A DNA stretch of 64,000 nucleotides from Kribbella sp. NBC_01245 (GCF_036226525.1 NZ_CP108487.1:4898001-4962000), one strand, 5' to 3'; numbered from the stretch's first letter, positions 41,058-49,805 are shown. Numbers and translations: made by a program. The notes: generated from the letters alone by a model not told the origin.

Positions 41058-41531
41058 TTAGTCCTGATCCGGCCGATCCTGAACGTTTCCGGCGATCCTC
41101 TCTGCGAAGGACCTTTTCGCCAGCGCCTTCTCGATCTCCGCCAGCACCTGCGCCAGCGGCACCGAGAGCTCCCGATCGAGCTCCCGCTGAGCCGCCTCGG
41201 TGGCCTCCCATTCCGCCTCGATGACGGGCAGCAGCCGCCTGGTCCGCTCCGTGAGCCGCACGATCCGCTGCCGCGCGTCGGCCCCGGGCACGAGGTCGAC
41301 AAAACCCGCCTTGGCCATCTGGTTCACCGTCTGACTCGCGGCTGAATGGGTCACCCCGACGGCCGTGGAGAGTGCCCGGATGGGCAGCGGCCCCTCGGCC
41401 AGAATCGCCCGCACCACCGGGGAGAACCTGGGCCGGTAGTCCCCCAGACCCTGACCGTCGTACACCTTGGCCACGTCGGCGTCGAGCAGCTCCAGCACAT
41501 GCCTGAGATGAGTTCCGATCCCGCGGTACAT
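41058..41531 (-). CDS. MarR-family transcriptional regulator
   Basis: 157 residues with a winged helix: LPIRALSTAVGVTHSAASQTVNQMAKAGFVDLVPGADARQRIVRLT. A long C-terminal helix pair (EAEWEATEAAQRELDRE) is likely for dimerisation. It is divergent from pip, with the palindrome TAACAG-CA-CTGTTA between them, and co-directional with the serine hydrolase gene 11 bases downstream. It probably controls both. Confidence 0.88.
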   Translation of the reverse strand: MYRGIGTHLRHVLELLDADVAKVYDGQGLGDYRPRFSPVVRAILAEGPLPIRALSTAVGVTHSAASQTVNQMAKAGFVDLVPGADARQRIVRLTERTRRLLPVIEAEWEATEAAQRELDRELSVPLAQVLAEIEKALAKRSFAERIAGNVQDRPDQD

Positions 41532-41541
41532 GGTAGAAATA

Positions 41542-41555
41542 TAACAGCACTGTTA
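41542..41555. promoter_or_regulatory. Palindromic MarR operator TAACAG-CA-CTGTTA
   Basis: Perfect six-base arms with a two-base spacer lie in the 44-base gap between the divergent MarR and pip starts, in AT-rich flanks (AAATATAACAG, TGTTAGAT). Position and symmetry fit a MarR dimer site overlapping both promoters. Confidence 0.65.
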
Positions 41556-41575
41556 GATCATCACGAAGGAGGCGC

Positions 41576-42526
41576 ATGTATCCCCCGATCGAGCCGTACG
41601 AGACCGGCATGCTGGCGGTCGGCGACGGCAATGAGGTCTATTGGGAGGTCTGCGGCAATCCCGACGGCAAACCGGCCGTGGTGCTGCACGGCGGTCCGGG
41701 TTCAGGCTGTACGCCGGGGTGGCGGCGCTTCTTCGACCCCGCGGCGTACCGGGTGGTCCTGGTGGATCAGCGCGGGTGTGGGCGAAGCACGCCGCATGCG
41801 AGCGAGTTCGGCGTGGACCTGAGCGTGAACACGACCCACCACCTGATCCGCGACCTCGAGCAACTCCGCGAGCAGCTCGGCATCGACCGTTGGCTGGTGC
41901 TCGGTGGTTCGTGGGGCGCGACGCTGGGATTGGCGTACGCCGAAGCACATCCCGACGCGGTGTCGGAGCTCGTGCTCTTCAGCGTGACCAACACGACCCG
42001 CCGGGAGGTCGAGTGGATCACGCGGGACATGGGCCGCGTCTTTCCGGCCGAGTGGGCGCGATTCCGCGACGGCGTACCGCCTGACCGGCGCGACGGCAGC
42101 CTGGTCGACGCCTACGCCGACCTGCTGGCCGATCCGGATCCGGCCGTGCGCGAACAGGCCGCCCGCGACTGGTGCCGCTGGGAGGACTCGCATGTCGCCG
42201 TACACGCCGGGCATCAGCCGGATCCGCGGTACGACGACGCCCGGTTCCGCATGGTCTTCGCGAAGCTTGTCACGCACTACTGGCGTCATGCGGCCTGGCT
42301 GCCTGACGGACAGTTGATGCACGAGGCGACTGAGCTGGCCGGTATCCCCGGGGTGCTCGTGCACGGCCGGCTGGACCTCAGCGGCCCATCGGATATCGCC
42401 TGGCAACTGGCTCAGGTCTGGCCTGGCGCGGAGCTGTATCTGATCGACGAGGCGGGTCACGGCACCTGCGACCCGCGCATGGCGGACACTGTGCTTGCCG
42501 CACTAGACCGCTTCGCGGAGGCCTGA
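41576..42526 (+). CDS. pip: Prolyl aminopeptidase (peptidase family S33)
   Basis: 316 residues, normal length. Alpha/beta-hydrolase motifs: VVLHGGPGSG (oxyanion loop), VDQRGCGRSTPH, the nucleophile elbow GGSWGATL (Ser), VHGRLDLSGP (Asp) and DEAGHGTCD (His). It removes N-terminal proline from peptides in the cytoplasm. The ATG follows AAGGAGGC. Divergent from the MarR gene with a shared palindrome, so it is probably part of the same regulon. Confidence 0.93.
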   Translation: MYPPIEPYETGMLAVGDGNEVYWEVCGNPDGKPAVVLHGGPGSGCTPGWRRFFDPAAYRVVLVDQRGCGRSTPHASEFGVDLSVNTTHHLIRDLEQLREQLGIDRWLVLGGSWGATLGLAYAEAHPDAVSELVLFSVTNTTRREVEWITRDMGRVFPAEWARFRDGVPPDRRDGSLVDAYADLLADPDPAVREQAARDWCRWEDSHVAVHAGHQPDPRYDDARFRMVFAKLVTHYWRHAAWLPDGQLMHEATELAGIPGVLVHGRLDLSGPSDIAWQLAQVWPGAELYLIDEAGHGTCDPRMADTVLAALDRFAEA

Positions 42527-42544
42527 ACTGGGCACTGGGAGCCC

Positions 42545-43522
42545 ATGCAGACGTTTGTGCCGTATGCCGACTTCGCTGCCAGCGCCGCCGTGCTGGACGG
42601 TCGCAGGCTAGGCAAGCAGCGGGTCGAGACGCTTCAGATCCTGCGTGCGCTGGTATGGCCGGACTACGGCTGGAAGCACCATCCAGCGGTCGGCATGTGG
42701 AGGGGTTTCACCCGCGCCCTGGTCGGCTACGGCACGGCCATGTGCCGCGAATGGGCCGCACGCGGCCATACCGACAGCACGCTGCCGATGCTGCTGGAGT
42801 TCACCGGCGGCGAAGTGCCGGAGCAGCCCGCGCTTGCCGCGACGGGAGAACTCCCACCCTGGCTGGGTGAGGAGGCCGTGCATCTGACCCACCGGTCGGC
42901 GCTGCTCCGGAAGGACCCGTCGTACTACGGACGGGTCTTTCCGGGGGTACCGGACGACCTGCCCTACCTCTGGCCGCGACCGGCGTTCCCGCGATGGCCG
43001 GTTCGCCGTACGCACGAGGAAGCGCTGACCATCGACGAGGCCGCCGGGCTGCTGGGCGTGACAGACCTGAGCGAGGACGAACGGCGCGTGTTGGCCGGCC
43101 TACGGATCGGCTATTCCAGCACCGTCTGCACGACTCCGCAGCGGGCCGGGCTGCTGGGACTCCTTGCAGGCTGGTGTACGCCGGGGCGCACGCTCTGGTT
43201 GCTGCCCGGTGATCCGGTACAGGCTGAGCGGTCGCCACACCCCCTGCCCGATTGGAGTGAGCCCGTCCGGCCGGGCACGGCCCGACCGGCGGGGCCGCGG
43301 GAGATCGCCGCCACCCGGGATGAGTGGGCGAACGACCCCGAGTTCGTGTTCCGCCGGGTGAGTGAATCATTCGGCGCCCCCGGGGACGCGGGTCTCGTCG
43401 TACTGGACGGCGGCGCCGTGGAGCTGCGCGGGCCGCGGACCTCCGCCCCGGTCCTGCGCCTGGTGACGGAAGGCCCGCACTCCTTCGTACACCGAACAGC
43501 CGCCACCGCCGCCTCGCGTTAG
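42545..43522 (+). CDS. MSMEG_6728-type protein (pyrimidine-dimer-glycosylase-like N-terminus)
   Basis: 325 residues. The first about 150 residues fit the MSMEG_6728/Pdg-like family: MQTFVPYADFAASAAVLDGR, RLGKQRVETLQILRAL, GWKHHPAVGMWRGF and YYGRVFPGVPDDLPYLWP. The remaining about 170 residues (LGVTDLSEDERRVLAG onward) have no domain I recognise. Some relatives are annotated as DNA glycosylases for UV photoproducts, but the activity is not established for this subgroup. Start is ATG after GGGAG, 18 bases after pip, so co-transcription is likely. Confidence 0.75.
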   Translation: MQTFVPYADFAASAAVLDGRRLGKQRVETLQILRALVWPDYGWKHHPAVGMWRGFTRALVGYGTAMCREWAARGHTDSTLPMLLEFTGGEVPEQPALAATGELPPWLGEEAVHLTHRSALLRKDPSYYGRVFPGVPDDLPYLWPRPAFPRWPVRRTHEEALTIDEAAGLLGVTDLSEDERRVLAGLRIGYSSTVCTTPQRAGLLGLLAGWCTPGRTLWLLPGDPVQAERSPHPLPDWSEPVRPGTARPAGPREIAATRDEWANDPEFVFRRVSESFGAPGDAGLVVLDGGAVELRGPRTSAPVLRLVTEGPHSFVHRTAATAASR

Positions 43523-43743
43523 CTGGTCGGCCGGTCAGTGCTGGGCCTGGGTCAGTGTCTCCTCGTGCCTGGCCATCACATGGTCTAGCGACACCAGTGG
43601 CGACGACCCGGCAGTCACGAGCAGGTCCCCCTTCAGGACGGATAGGACCCAGTTTTCGTCAGTGTGCGCTCTTTTCGTACCACCGGTGATATCCCACCGC
43701 CACTGGGGTACCCCGGGGCCTCGACGAGCTGGATGGAGGATCC
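43523..43743. other. Intergenic region upstream of manganese catalase
   Basis: GGGTAC at 43706-43711 with TGAT 15 bases upstream is a weak match to the SigB-like pattern seen elsewhere in this region; the -35 lacks its first G. The minus strand has an open frame of about 50 codons ending at a stop near 43536 (DENWVLSVLKGDLLVTAG, SLDHVMARHEE). It lacks a good start and ribosome site, so it may be a gene remnant or chance. Confidence 0.3.
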
Positions 43744-44616
43744 ATGTTCCGCCACACCAAACGACTGCAGTTCGAAGCCCGGCCGGAACGCCCGGACCCG
43801 GTTTACGCGAGGAAGTTGCAGGAACTCATCGGGGGCGCCTTCGGTGAGATGACGGTGACCATGCAGTACCTGTTCCAGGGCTGGAACTGCCGGGTCGAAG
43901 GCAAGTACAAGGACCTGCTGATGGACACCGCCACCGAGGAGATCGGCCACGTCGAGATGCTCGCCACCATGGTGGCGAGGCTGCTCGAGGGCGCGCCCTC
44001 GACCGTGCTGGCCGAGTCGGTCAAGGACCCGGTGATGGCCGCCGTACTGGGCGGGATGGACCCGCAGCAGGCCATCGTGGCCGGTGGTGGCGCACTGCCG
44101 AACAACAGCCAGGGCGTGCCCTGGAACGGCGGCTACATCGTCGCGAGCGGCAATCTGCTGGCCGACTTCCGGGCCAACGCGGCGGCCGAGGCACAAGGGC
44201 GGTTGCAGACCGCCCGGCTCTACAACATGACCGATGACCCCGGCGTGCGGGCGATGCTGCAGTTCAACCTGGCTCGCGACACGGTGCATCAGAAGCAGTG
44301 GCTGAAGGCGATCGAGGAGCTGGAGTCCGACGGATTGGAGACACCGATCGTGCCCGACGCGCTGTTCGACGAGGAGAACCAGGACCATAACCACACCATT
44401 TGGGGCCTGTCCGACGGGACGGACGGACCCAAGGGTGGCTGGTCGAAGGGCAAGGACGGGCTGGAGTACTTGGAGGACCCGCAGCCGCTCGGTGGGCCCG
44501 GTACGGCGCCCAGGCCGGATCCGGCACTCTACGGGACCTACTCGGCCACCCAAGACGCCGTCGGCACGGTGAAGGGCAAGGCACAAGCCAAGGCCAAAAA
44601 GGCCACTGGCAAGTAG
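43744..44616 (+). CDS. Manganese (non-haem) catalase
   Basis: 290 residues, usual length. Four-helix-bundle dimanganese ligands appear in order: GGAFGEMTVTMQY (Glu), TATEEIGHVEM (Glu, His), and NLARDTVHQKQW with a preceding Glu region (AEAQGRLQTARL). GGYIVASGNLLADFRANAAAE is a family hallmark. It decomposes H2O2 in the cytoplasm. The ATG follows GGAGG. The Lys/Ala-rich tail (KGKAQAKAKKATGK) is an extra. A terminator hairpin follows. It lies in a block of stress-type genes. Confidence 0.95.
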   Translation: MFRHTKRLQFEARPERPDPVYARKLQELIGGAFGEMTVTMQYLFQGWNCRVEGKYKDLLMDTATEEIGHVEMLATMVARLLEGAPSTVLAESVKDPVMAAVLGGMDPQQAIVAGGGALPNNSQGVPWNGGYIVASGNLLADFRANAAAEAQGRLQTARLYNMTDDPGVRAMLQFNLARDTVHQKQWLKAIEELESDGLETPIVPDALFDEENQDHNHTIWGLSDGTDGPKGGWSKGKDGLEYLEDPQPLGGPGTAPRPDPALYGTYSATQDAVGTVKGKAQAKAKKATGK

Positions 44617-44625
44617 GCACCGCGA

Positions 44626-44665
44626 TCCTGCCCGGTCGAGGTCGAGTAGGGCCGGCCGGGCAGGA
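44626..44665. terminator. Hairpin between convergent catalase and SRPBCC genes
   Basis: Ten-base perfect arms TCCTGCCCGG and CCGGGCAGGA enclose a 20-base loop in the 80-base gap between two convergent genes. It could serve both. Confidence 0.6.
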
Positions 44666-44696
44666 CGTGCGGCGCACGCCCCACTGCCGGCTTTGG

Positions 44697-45158
44697 TCAG
44701 CTTCCGGGCGAGGCGCTGCCGGCGTCGTTGTGGCCTTCGGCGAGCAGGGCCAGGCGGCGCAGGGTTTCCGTGTTGCGCCAGCTCAGCACCGGCTCGAGCA
44801 GCGGTTTCGGTATCAACTTGGCGGGACCGGCCACGGTGTCCTCGCGCATCTTCACCAGGCAGCCTTCCGGATGGGCAGCCACGGTGAACTCGACCCGTCC
44901 CTCGCCGGTCGGCCAGGCCCGCACCTTGAGCTTGAGCCGGCTGTCCGGCTCGAGGGCCTCGACCGTGGTGGTGTCGTCGATCAGCACCGGCCAGGATCCG
45001 ACCGAGTGGTGGATGCTGCGGCCCGGCTCCGGCCAGCCTCTGTCGACGTCCCGGATGCGGGCCGCACCGACGACCCAGCCCGCATAGGTCCAACCGTCGC
45101 CGAGGATCTTGAACACGTCCCCGGGCGATGCGTGCACTACCCGCTCGTTCAGGCTCAT
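44697..45158 (-). CDS. SRPBCC (START/Bet v1-like) family protein
   Basis: 153 residues from the ATG at 45158 (MSLNERVVHASPGDVFKILG). The helix-grip pattern shows in the opening strand/helix, WPEPGRSIHHSVGSWPVLI, RLKLKVRAWPTGEGRVEF and the final long helix WRNTETLRRLALLAEGH. Such proteins bind hydrophobic ligands or act as cyclase/aromatase-like enzymes; no specific partner is nearby. A GGGTAC promoter-like site ends about ten bases upstream, which supports this start and a nearly leaderless mRNA. Confidence 0.8.
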   Translation of the reverse strand: MSLNERVVHASPGDVFKILGDGWTYAGWVVGAARIRDVDRGWPEPGRSIHHSVGSWPVLIDDTTTVEALEPDSRLKLKVRAWPTGEGRVEFTVAAHPEGCLVKMREDTVAGPAKLIPKPLLEPVLSWRNTETLRRLALLAEGHNDAGSASPGS

Positions 45159-45167
45159 GGCCACCCG

Positions 45168-45191
45168 GTACCCGATGCATGCCGAGAACAC
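45168..45191 (-). promoter_or_regulatory. SigB/SigF-like promoter, SRPBCC gene
   Basis: On the minus strand GTGT is followed after 14 bases by GGGTAC (45173-45168). It sits immediately before the SRPBCC start and agrees with GNNT-N14-16-GGGTAY. Confidence 0.45.
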
Positions 45192-45211
45192 TCCCTGGAC
45201 ACTGGTGCCGG

Positions 45212-45899
45212 ATGACCGACGCGATCGTGATCGGAGCCGGCCCGAACGGGCTGGCGGCTGGTCGCTGGTCCGGCCGACACCGCGGCGTCCGTCGCCAATC
45301 CGGCCGACGGAGAGGCCTGGCTGGCTCTCCCTTGTGAGCGACTGGGGCCGGCTCGGCCCTGCCGTGATCGACGCCCTGCTCACGCCGTTCCCACCGGTAC
45401 GCGCGGGCGCCCGGCTCGGCCTGCGGCTGGCCCGGCCGGGTGGGTTCGACCGGCTGCGGTTGTTCCTCACGTCCGTGCGAGCGCTTGGTGAGCAGTACTT
45501 CGCGGATGAGGCCGGACGGATCCTGTTCGCCACGAACGCTCAGCACGCCGATATCAACCCGGAGAGTCGGCCGGTTCGGGATACATGGGTTGGCTGCTGG
45601 TCATGCTCGGCCAGCAGTACGGATATCCCGTGCCGGTTGGCGGCGCGGGCAGGCTCAGCGAGGCCCTGGCCAATCGCTTCACCGCTCTCGGTGGCACGAT
45701 CCACTGCGATACCACGGTCACGGAAATCATGGTCCGCGAGGGCCGTGCGGTTGGCGTGGTGACGGCGGAGGGCACGCGCTTGTCCGCCGATCGGGCCGTA
45801 CTGGCTGATGTCTCCGCACCTGCCCTGTACGGCGAAATGCTGCCGGCGGGGCCCTCGGCGGTCTCGCGTTATGAGCTTCAGCGGGAAGTACGACGGTGA
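45212..45899 (+). pseudogene. Decayed FAD-dependent oxidoreductase (phytoene-dehydrogenase-like)
   Basis: Pieces of one protein lie in consecutive order in different frames. ATG at 45212 gives TDAIVIGAGPNGLAAG, the FAD-binding start, which then breaks off. A second frame resumes with WGRLGPAVIDALLTPF and GRILFATNAQHADINPES. Near 45575 the frame shifts again to MGWLLVMLGQQYGYPVPVGG and RAVLADVSAPALYGEMLPAG, ending at a stop at 45899. Family members are about 500-550 residues, so both an internal deletion and the C-terminal loss are evident. It overlaps the end of the SDR gene. Confidence 0.82.
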
Positions 45900-46828
45900 G
45901 TCTTCGCCGCCGCACCGGCTAGCCCCGCGATGCCGGCCATCCCCGCGAGGCGCAACCAGTGCCGGCCCCAGCGCCCGTGCACCCCTTCGCCGTCGGGCCT
46001 TGGTTCGAACACGTTGCCGTGGTTCGGCACTACCGCCTCCTTGGTGGTTCCGAGCACCTTCATCATCGGCGTCGCCACCACGTCGAACACCCCTGGCAAC
46101 GCGGCGAAAAGCCACGCGACCGGGTGGTTCAACGGGCCGACCGGGATCGAACGCCGGGGCCGGCGGACCGCCCTCACGATCGCGCGGGCGACCTTCTCGG
46201 CCGGATCGACCGGCGGCAGCGGACGATTCGCCCGGTCCGCGAAAGTGGCCGCCTGGTCGTAGACCGGGGTGTTGATCGAACCGGGCCAGACCAGGCTGAC
46301 GTGCACCCCGGGCGTTCGCCGGGCCTCGATCCGCAAGGTGTGCGCCAGGCCATGGACCGCCCACTTCGAGGTCGTATAGGCGCCCATCGTCGGGAGGGCG
46401 ATCATCCCGAGCAGCGAGCCGACCAGCACCAACCGGCCACCCTCTTGGTCGCGGAACCGCTTGAGGGCTTCGCGGCTCACGTTGGCCGTGCCGCCCAGGT
46501 TGATCCGGACGACCTGGTCGAAGACGTGGGTGGGCACCTCCTCGAACCGCCCGTACGCGAGCACCGCCGCCGCGTGGACGACGGCGTCAACCCGGCCGAA
46601 GCGCCGTACCGCCTGCTCGAACAAAGCCTCCACCTGGTCCGCGTCGGCGACATCCGTCGGCACCGTGAGCACTTCCTCGGCCTGAGCCTTGGTCTCCGCT
46701 TCCACCACGGCAAGCGCCTCGGGCGATCGCGAGGCCAGGACAAGGTTCGCCCCCTCGGCCGCGAACGCCTGGGCCGCGGCCCGGCCGATCCCACTGGACG
46801 CCCCGGTGATCAGTATTACCCGCGCCAT
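45878..46828 (-). CDS. Short-chain dehydrogenase/reductase
   Basis: 316 residues from the ATG at 46828, preceded by GGGAGGAG. Classical SDR motifs: ILITGASSGIGRAAA (NAD(P) loop), VVHAAAVLAYG, LVLVGSLLG with the Ser, and AYTTSKWAVHG (YxxxK). The C-terminal extension (residues about 245-316) includes hydrophobic stretches (WLFAALPGVFDVVATPMM, LRLAGMAGIAGLAGAA), suggesting membrane association. Substrate unknown. A GGTT-N15-GGGTAC promoter-like site lies 27 bases upstream. Confidence 0.92.
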   Translation of the reverse strand: MARVILITGASSGIGRAAAQAFAAEGANLVLASRSPEALAVVEAETKAQAEEVLTVPTDVADADQVEALFEQAVRRFGRVDAVVHAAAVLAYGRFEEVPTHVFDQVVRINLGGTANVSREALKRFRDQEGGRLVLVGSLLGMIALPTMGAYTTSKWAVHGLAHTLRIEARRTPGVHVSLVWPGSINTPVYDQAATFADRANRPLPPVDPAEKVARAIVRAVRRPRRSIPVGPLNHPVAWLFAALPGVFDVVATPMMKVLGTTKEAVVPNHGNVFEPRPDGEGVHGRWGRHWLRLAGMAGIAGLAGAAAKTHRRTSR

Positions 46829-46854
46829 CTCGTCTCCTCCCGGCTGACCCTGCG

Positions 46855-46879
46855 GTACCCCGATCGGGCCGGCCGAACC
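46855..46879 (-). promoter_or_regulatory. SigB/SigF-like promoter, SDR gene
   Basis: Minus strand GGTT, 15-base spacer, GGGTAC (46860-46855). The predicted start of transcription is about 20 bases before the SDR start codon. Confidence 0.5.
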
Positions 46880-46932
46880 CGAACCGACCGACGAGACGAC
46901 CCCGGGCAATCGAGAAGGCTGGTGATCGAAGG

Positions 46933-48054
46933 TCAATTCCCAGGCTGGTCTGTCGGAGATGCGCTCGATTGGGCCGACAGGCGCGCCGCGGCGACGACCG
47001 GATCGGTCTCGTCGTCGAATTCGCCGATCACCTCTTCGAGCAAGTCCTCCAGAGCCACGATGCCCGTAGTCGAACCGTCCGGCCCGGTGACCACGGCGAG
47101 CTGGCAGCGTTGTTCGCGCAACAGCCGGATCGCGCCCGCCACCGGCGTCGTACCGGGCAGGCGGTAGGCATCGGTCATCATCTCCCCAGCCCGTACGGCG
47201 CCCGCGTCCGCATCGACCAGCTGGGCAGGAAAGGTGGTGGCGCGAACGGCATCGCGAACGTGCACGAATCCGCAGATCTCGCCGTTCGGGCGGTTCACCG
47301 CCAGACGCGAACGGCCGGCCTGGCGGCTGGTGAGTTCGATCTCCCGCGCGGGCGTATCCGCAGCGACGGCGGTGATCTGACCGGTCGGGATCATCACCTG
47401 GTCGACGGTTGTGTTCTGCAGGGCGAGCATCGCCGTGAGCAAGGCGTGCTCCGGCTCGGCCAGGGTGCCGTGCTGGCGGGACGACTCGATCAGGATGCGC
47501 AGTTCCTCGGGCCCGTGGGCGTTGGCCAGCTCGGCCTGCGGGGTCACCTTTACCAGGCGCAGGCAGACGTTCGCCAGGGCGTTCAGCCCGACCAGAACGG
47601 GCCGGAAGACGCGGGTGAAGGCCCGGAAGGGAATGGCCAGCCGCAGGGCCGAGGCCTCGGGATGGCTGATCGCCCAGGACTTCGGGGCCATCTCGCCGAC
47701 GACCACGTGGATCAGGCCGATACCGCCGACAGCCAGCAGGAACGCGATCACATGCGCGGCGGTGGACGGGATGCCGATCGCCTCGAACAGCGGGTCGAGC
47801 AGATGGGCGACGGCCGGTTCGGCCAGGGCGCCGAGGCCGAGGGTGCACAGGGTGATGCCGAGCTGGGCGCCGGCCAGCATCAGCGACAGCTCGCTCACCC
47901 CGGCGATCGCCGCCCGGGCGGACCGGCTGCCCTCGGCAGCGGCCTGCTCCAGCCGGTGCCGCTTGGACGCGACCAGGGCGAACTCGGCCGCGACGAAGAA
48001 CGCGTTCACCGCGAGTAGCCCGGCCGAGATCAGCAACGCGATCGGCGTACTCAT
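46933..48054 (-). CDS. CNNM/CBS-domain membrane protein (hemolysin C-type), second of a pair
   Basis: 373 residues. An N-terminal CNNM (DUF21) domain has about four transmembrane segments: IALLISAGLLAVNAFFVAAEFALV, AQLGITLCTLGLGALAEP, AHVIAFLLAVGGIGLIHVVVGE. The conserved EMAPKSWAI follows. CBS domains lie at about 200-340 (VMIPTGQITAV, QLAVVTGPDGSTTGIVALEDLLEEVIGEF). No CorC-type C-terminal domain is present, unlike its neighbour. Such proteins are linked to Mg2+/Co2+ transport. The ATG overlaps the stop of the first CNNM gene by four bases; the two may form a heterodimer. Confidence 0.88.
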   Translation of the reverse strand: MSTPIALLISAGLLAVNAFFVAAEFALVASKRHRLEQAAAEGSRSARAAIAGVSELSLMLAGAQLGITLCTLGLGALAEPAVAHLLDPLFEAIGIPSTAAHVIAFLLAVGGIGLIHVVVGEMAPKSWAISHPEASALRLAIPFRAFTRVFRPVLVGLNALANVCLRLVKVTPQAELANAHGPEELRILIESSRQHGTLAEPEHALLTAMLALQNTTVDQVMIPTGQITAVAADTPAREIELTSRQAGRSRLAVNRPNGEICGFVHVRDAVRATTFPAQLVDADAGAVRAGEMMTDAYRLPGTTPVAGAIRLLREQRCQLAVVTGPDGSTTGIVALEDLLEEVIGEFDDETDPVVAAARLSAQSSASPTDQPGN

Positions 48055-49385
48055 TGCTGCTCCAACCGGACCAGGTACGGCACGTGGCGGCGGACTTCAT
48101 CGACGCGGAGCAACGCTCGGCCCTGGGGAATTTCGTGGCCTGCGTCATCGAACGCGGGCGCGAGGTCGATCGCCAGCTGGTCACCGAAGGCGGGCACCCG
48201 GCCGAGGTAGAACATCACCAGCCCGGACACCGTCTCGTAGTCATCGTGGTCGGGCAGGGTCACGCCGGTGGCCTCGGCCACCTCATCAAGGCGCCAACGG
48301 CCAGGTAACAGCCATGAACCGTCCGGCCCCTTGACGGCACCCTGCTCGGGCAGATCGTCCTCGTCGATGATCTCGCCGACCAGCTCCTCGGCAATGTCCT
48401 CGAGCGAGACCACGCCGGCGAAACCACCGAACTCGTCGATCACCGTGGCCAGCTGACGGTGTTCGCTGCGGAGGCGTTCCAGGACGGCCGGCACCGGCAA
48501 CGTGGTCGGCACCAGCAGTGGTGGCGTCAGCAGGAGCCGGACCCTGGTGTTGCCCCGGGCAACGGGTTCGACGTCGACCACATCGCTGACGGCGATCGTG
48601 CCGAGGACCTCGTCGACGGATTCACCCAGCACCGGGAACCGGCTGTGCCCGGTGTCAAGCAGTTCCACCACCCGGGTGACCGGGTCATCGGCCAGCACAG
48701 TGATGAGATCGACCCGCGGCACCATCACCTCACCGGCCGTGCGATGACGGAAGTCCAGGCCATGATCGAGCAGCCGGGTGGTGTCCGCGTCCAGCAGGCC
48801 CTCGGCGTACGACGAGGCGAAGATCCGGTCGAGGTCCTGTGCGGTGGCGCCCTGAGGCAGTTCCTCGACCGGCTCGACCCCGACCCGGCGCAGCAACCGG
48901 TTGGAGAGCGCGTCGAAGATCCGGATCACCGGGCCGGCCAGCAGGAGATAGCCCAGGGTGGTGCGGGACAGCGCGCGGGCCAAGGCCTCCGGCCGCGCGA
49001 TGGCCAGGTTCTTGGGTGCGAGTTCGCCCAGCACCATCTGGATGACAGTCGCGATCAGCAGGGCCGCGGCCACCGCGATCGACAGGCTGACGGCTTCGGA
49101 CAGCCCCATCAGACCGAGGAGATCGGCCAAGCCCCGGCCGAGAAAGGGCTCGGCGACGTACCCGGCGAGCAGCGCGGTGACGGTGATGCCGAGCTGTGCG
49201 CCGGACAGCACGAACGAGAGCCGCCCGGTCACCCACAAGGCCCGTGCCGCCGCGCTGTCACCCGTGTCGGCCAAGGCGCGCAGGCGATCGCGGTCGACGG
49301 CCACGTAGGCGAACTCCTGTGCGACGAAGTAGCCCGTGGTGATGGTGAGCATGATGATCAGGGCGAGGCCGGTCAGGATCCGCAT
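48051..49385 (-). CDS. CNNM/CBS/CorC-domain membrane protein (hemolysin C-type), first of a pair
   Basis: 444 residues from the ATG at 49385. CNNM membrane domain: RILTGLALIIMLTITTGYFVAQEFAYVAV, AQLGITVTALLAGYVAEP, ALLIATVIQMVLGELAPKN. CBS pair: VMVPRVDLITVL, RFPVLGESVDEVLGTIAV and ATVIDEFGGFAGVVSLEDIAEELVG. The CorC_HlyC C-terminal domain is present (WLLPGRWRLDEV, ETVSGLVMFYLGRVP). Family role: Mg2+/Co2+ efflux or regulation of transport by nucleotide binding. Coupled to the shorter paralogue downstream. Confidence 0.9.
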   Translation of the reverse strand: MRILTGLALIIMLTITTGYFVAQEFAYVAVDRDRLRALADTGDSAAARALWVTGRLSFVLSGAQLGITVTALLAGYVAEPFLGRGLADLLGLMGLSEAVSLSIAVAAALLIATVIQMVLGELAPKNLAIARPEALARALSRTTLGYLLLAGPVIRIFDALSNRLLRRVGVEPVEELPQGATAQDLDRIFASSYAEGLLDADTTRLLDHGLDFRHRTAGEVMVPRVDLITVLADDPVTRVVELLDTGHSRFPVLGESVDEVLGTIAVSDVVDVEPVARGNTRVRLLLTPPLLVPTTLPVPAVLERLRSEHRQLATVIDEFGGFAGVVSLEDIAEELVGEIIDEDDLPEQGAVKGPDGSWLLPGRWRLDEVAEATGVTLPDHDDYETVSGLVMFYLGRVPAFGDQLAIDLAPAFDDAGHEIPQGRALLRVDEVRRHVPYLVRLEQQ

Positions 49386-49486
49386 GAGATCACGATCAGG
49401 CAGGGATTGTCGCCCTCCGGCGAACCACCAGACATGCCCGCGACAGTAACACCGCGACGTTGTGCCGCAGGGCATCGCCCGGAGGG

Positions 49487-49669
49487 TCAGCGAACGCGGT
49501 CGCGGCGGACCAGGGCTGCGTCGATCCACTCCAGATGGCCATGGTGTTCGAGCAGGACCTGCCGGACAGCGCCACTCGTGGACGTCCTCCGCACCGCCAC
49601 CACCTCGGCCGCAACCCAGCGGCCGCACAGCAACGCCTGCACCGGCACCGGCCGGTACTTTCCGGTCAT
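49487..49669 (-). CDS. Small hypothetical protein
   Basis: 60 residues from the ATG at 49669 (MTGKYRPVPVQALLCGRWVA). The middle (ALLCGRWVAAEVVAVRRTS, LLEHHGHLEWIDAALVRRDR) has the look of a small beta-barrel protein and the codon use of a real gene, in a 460-base gap otherwise empty. No ribosome site stands out and an upstream in-frame extension exists. Unrecognised; moderate doubt. Confidence 0.4.
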   Translation of the reverse strand: MTGKYRPVPVQALLCGRWVAAEVVAVRRTSTSGAVRQVLLEHHGHLEWIDAALVRRDRVR

Positions 49670-49780
49670 AGCGATCCAATTCGACCCGTACCACGTGGCG
49701 CATCGGCGCCCGGCTGGCCTCTCAACCGCCCTCAGGCTAGCCCTCGAAAGCCCCGCCTGGCCAGTGCCGCCCACTGGACC

Positions 49781-49805
49781 GCATATCGGCCAGCCGGCGG
49801 GGTAC
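49781..49805 (+). promoter_or_regulatory. SigB/SigF-like promoter, DUF4383 gene
   Basis: GCAT, 15-base spacer, GGGTAC (49800-49805), about 47 bases before the DUF4383 start codon. Same pattern as at 61050. Confidence 0.5.

Noticed and set aside
43633..45546. Minus-strand open frame opposite manganese catalase
   Set aside because: The catalase frame on the plus strand has its metal ligands, ribosome site and terminator. The opposite product is low complexity.
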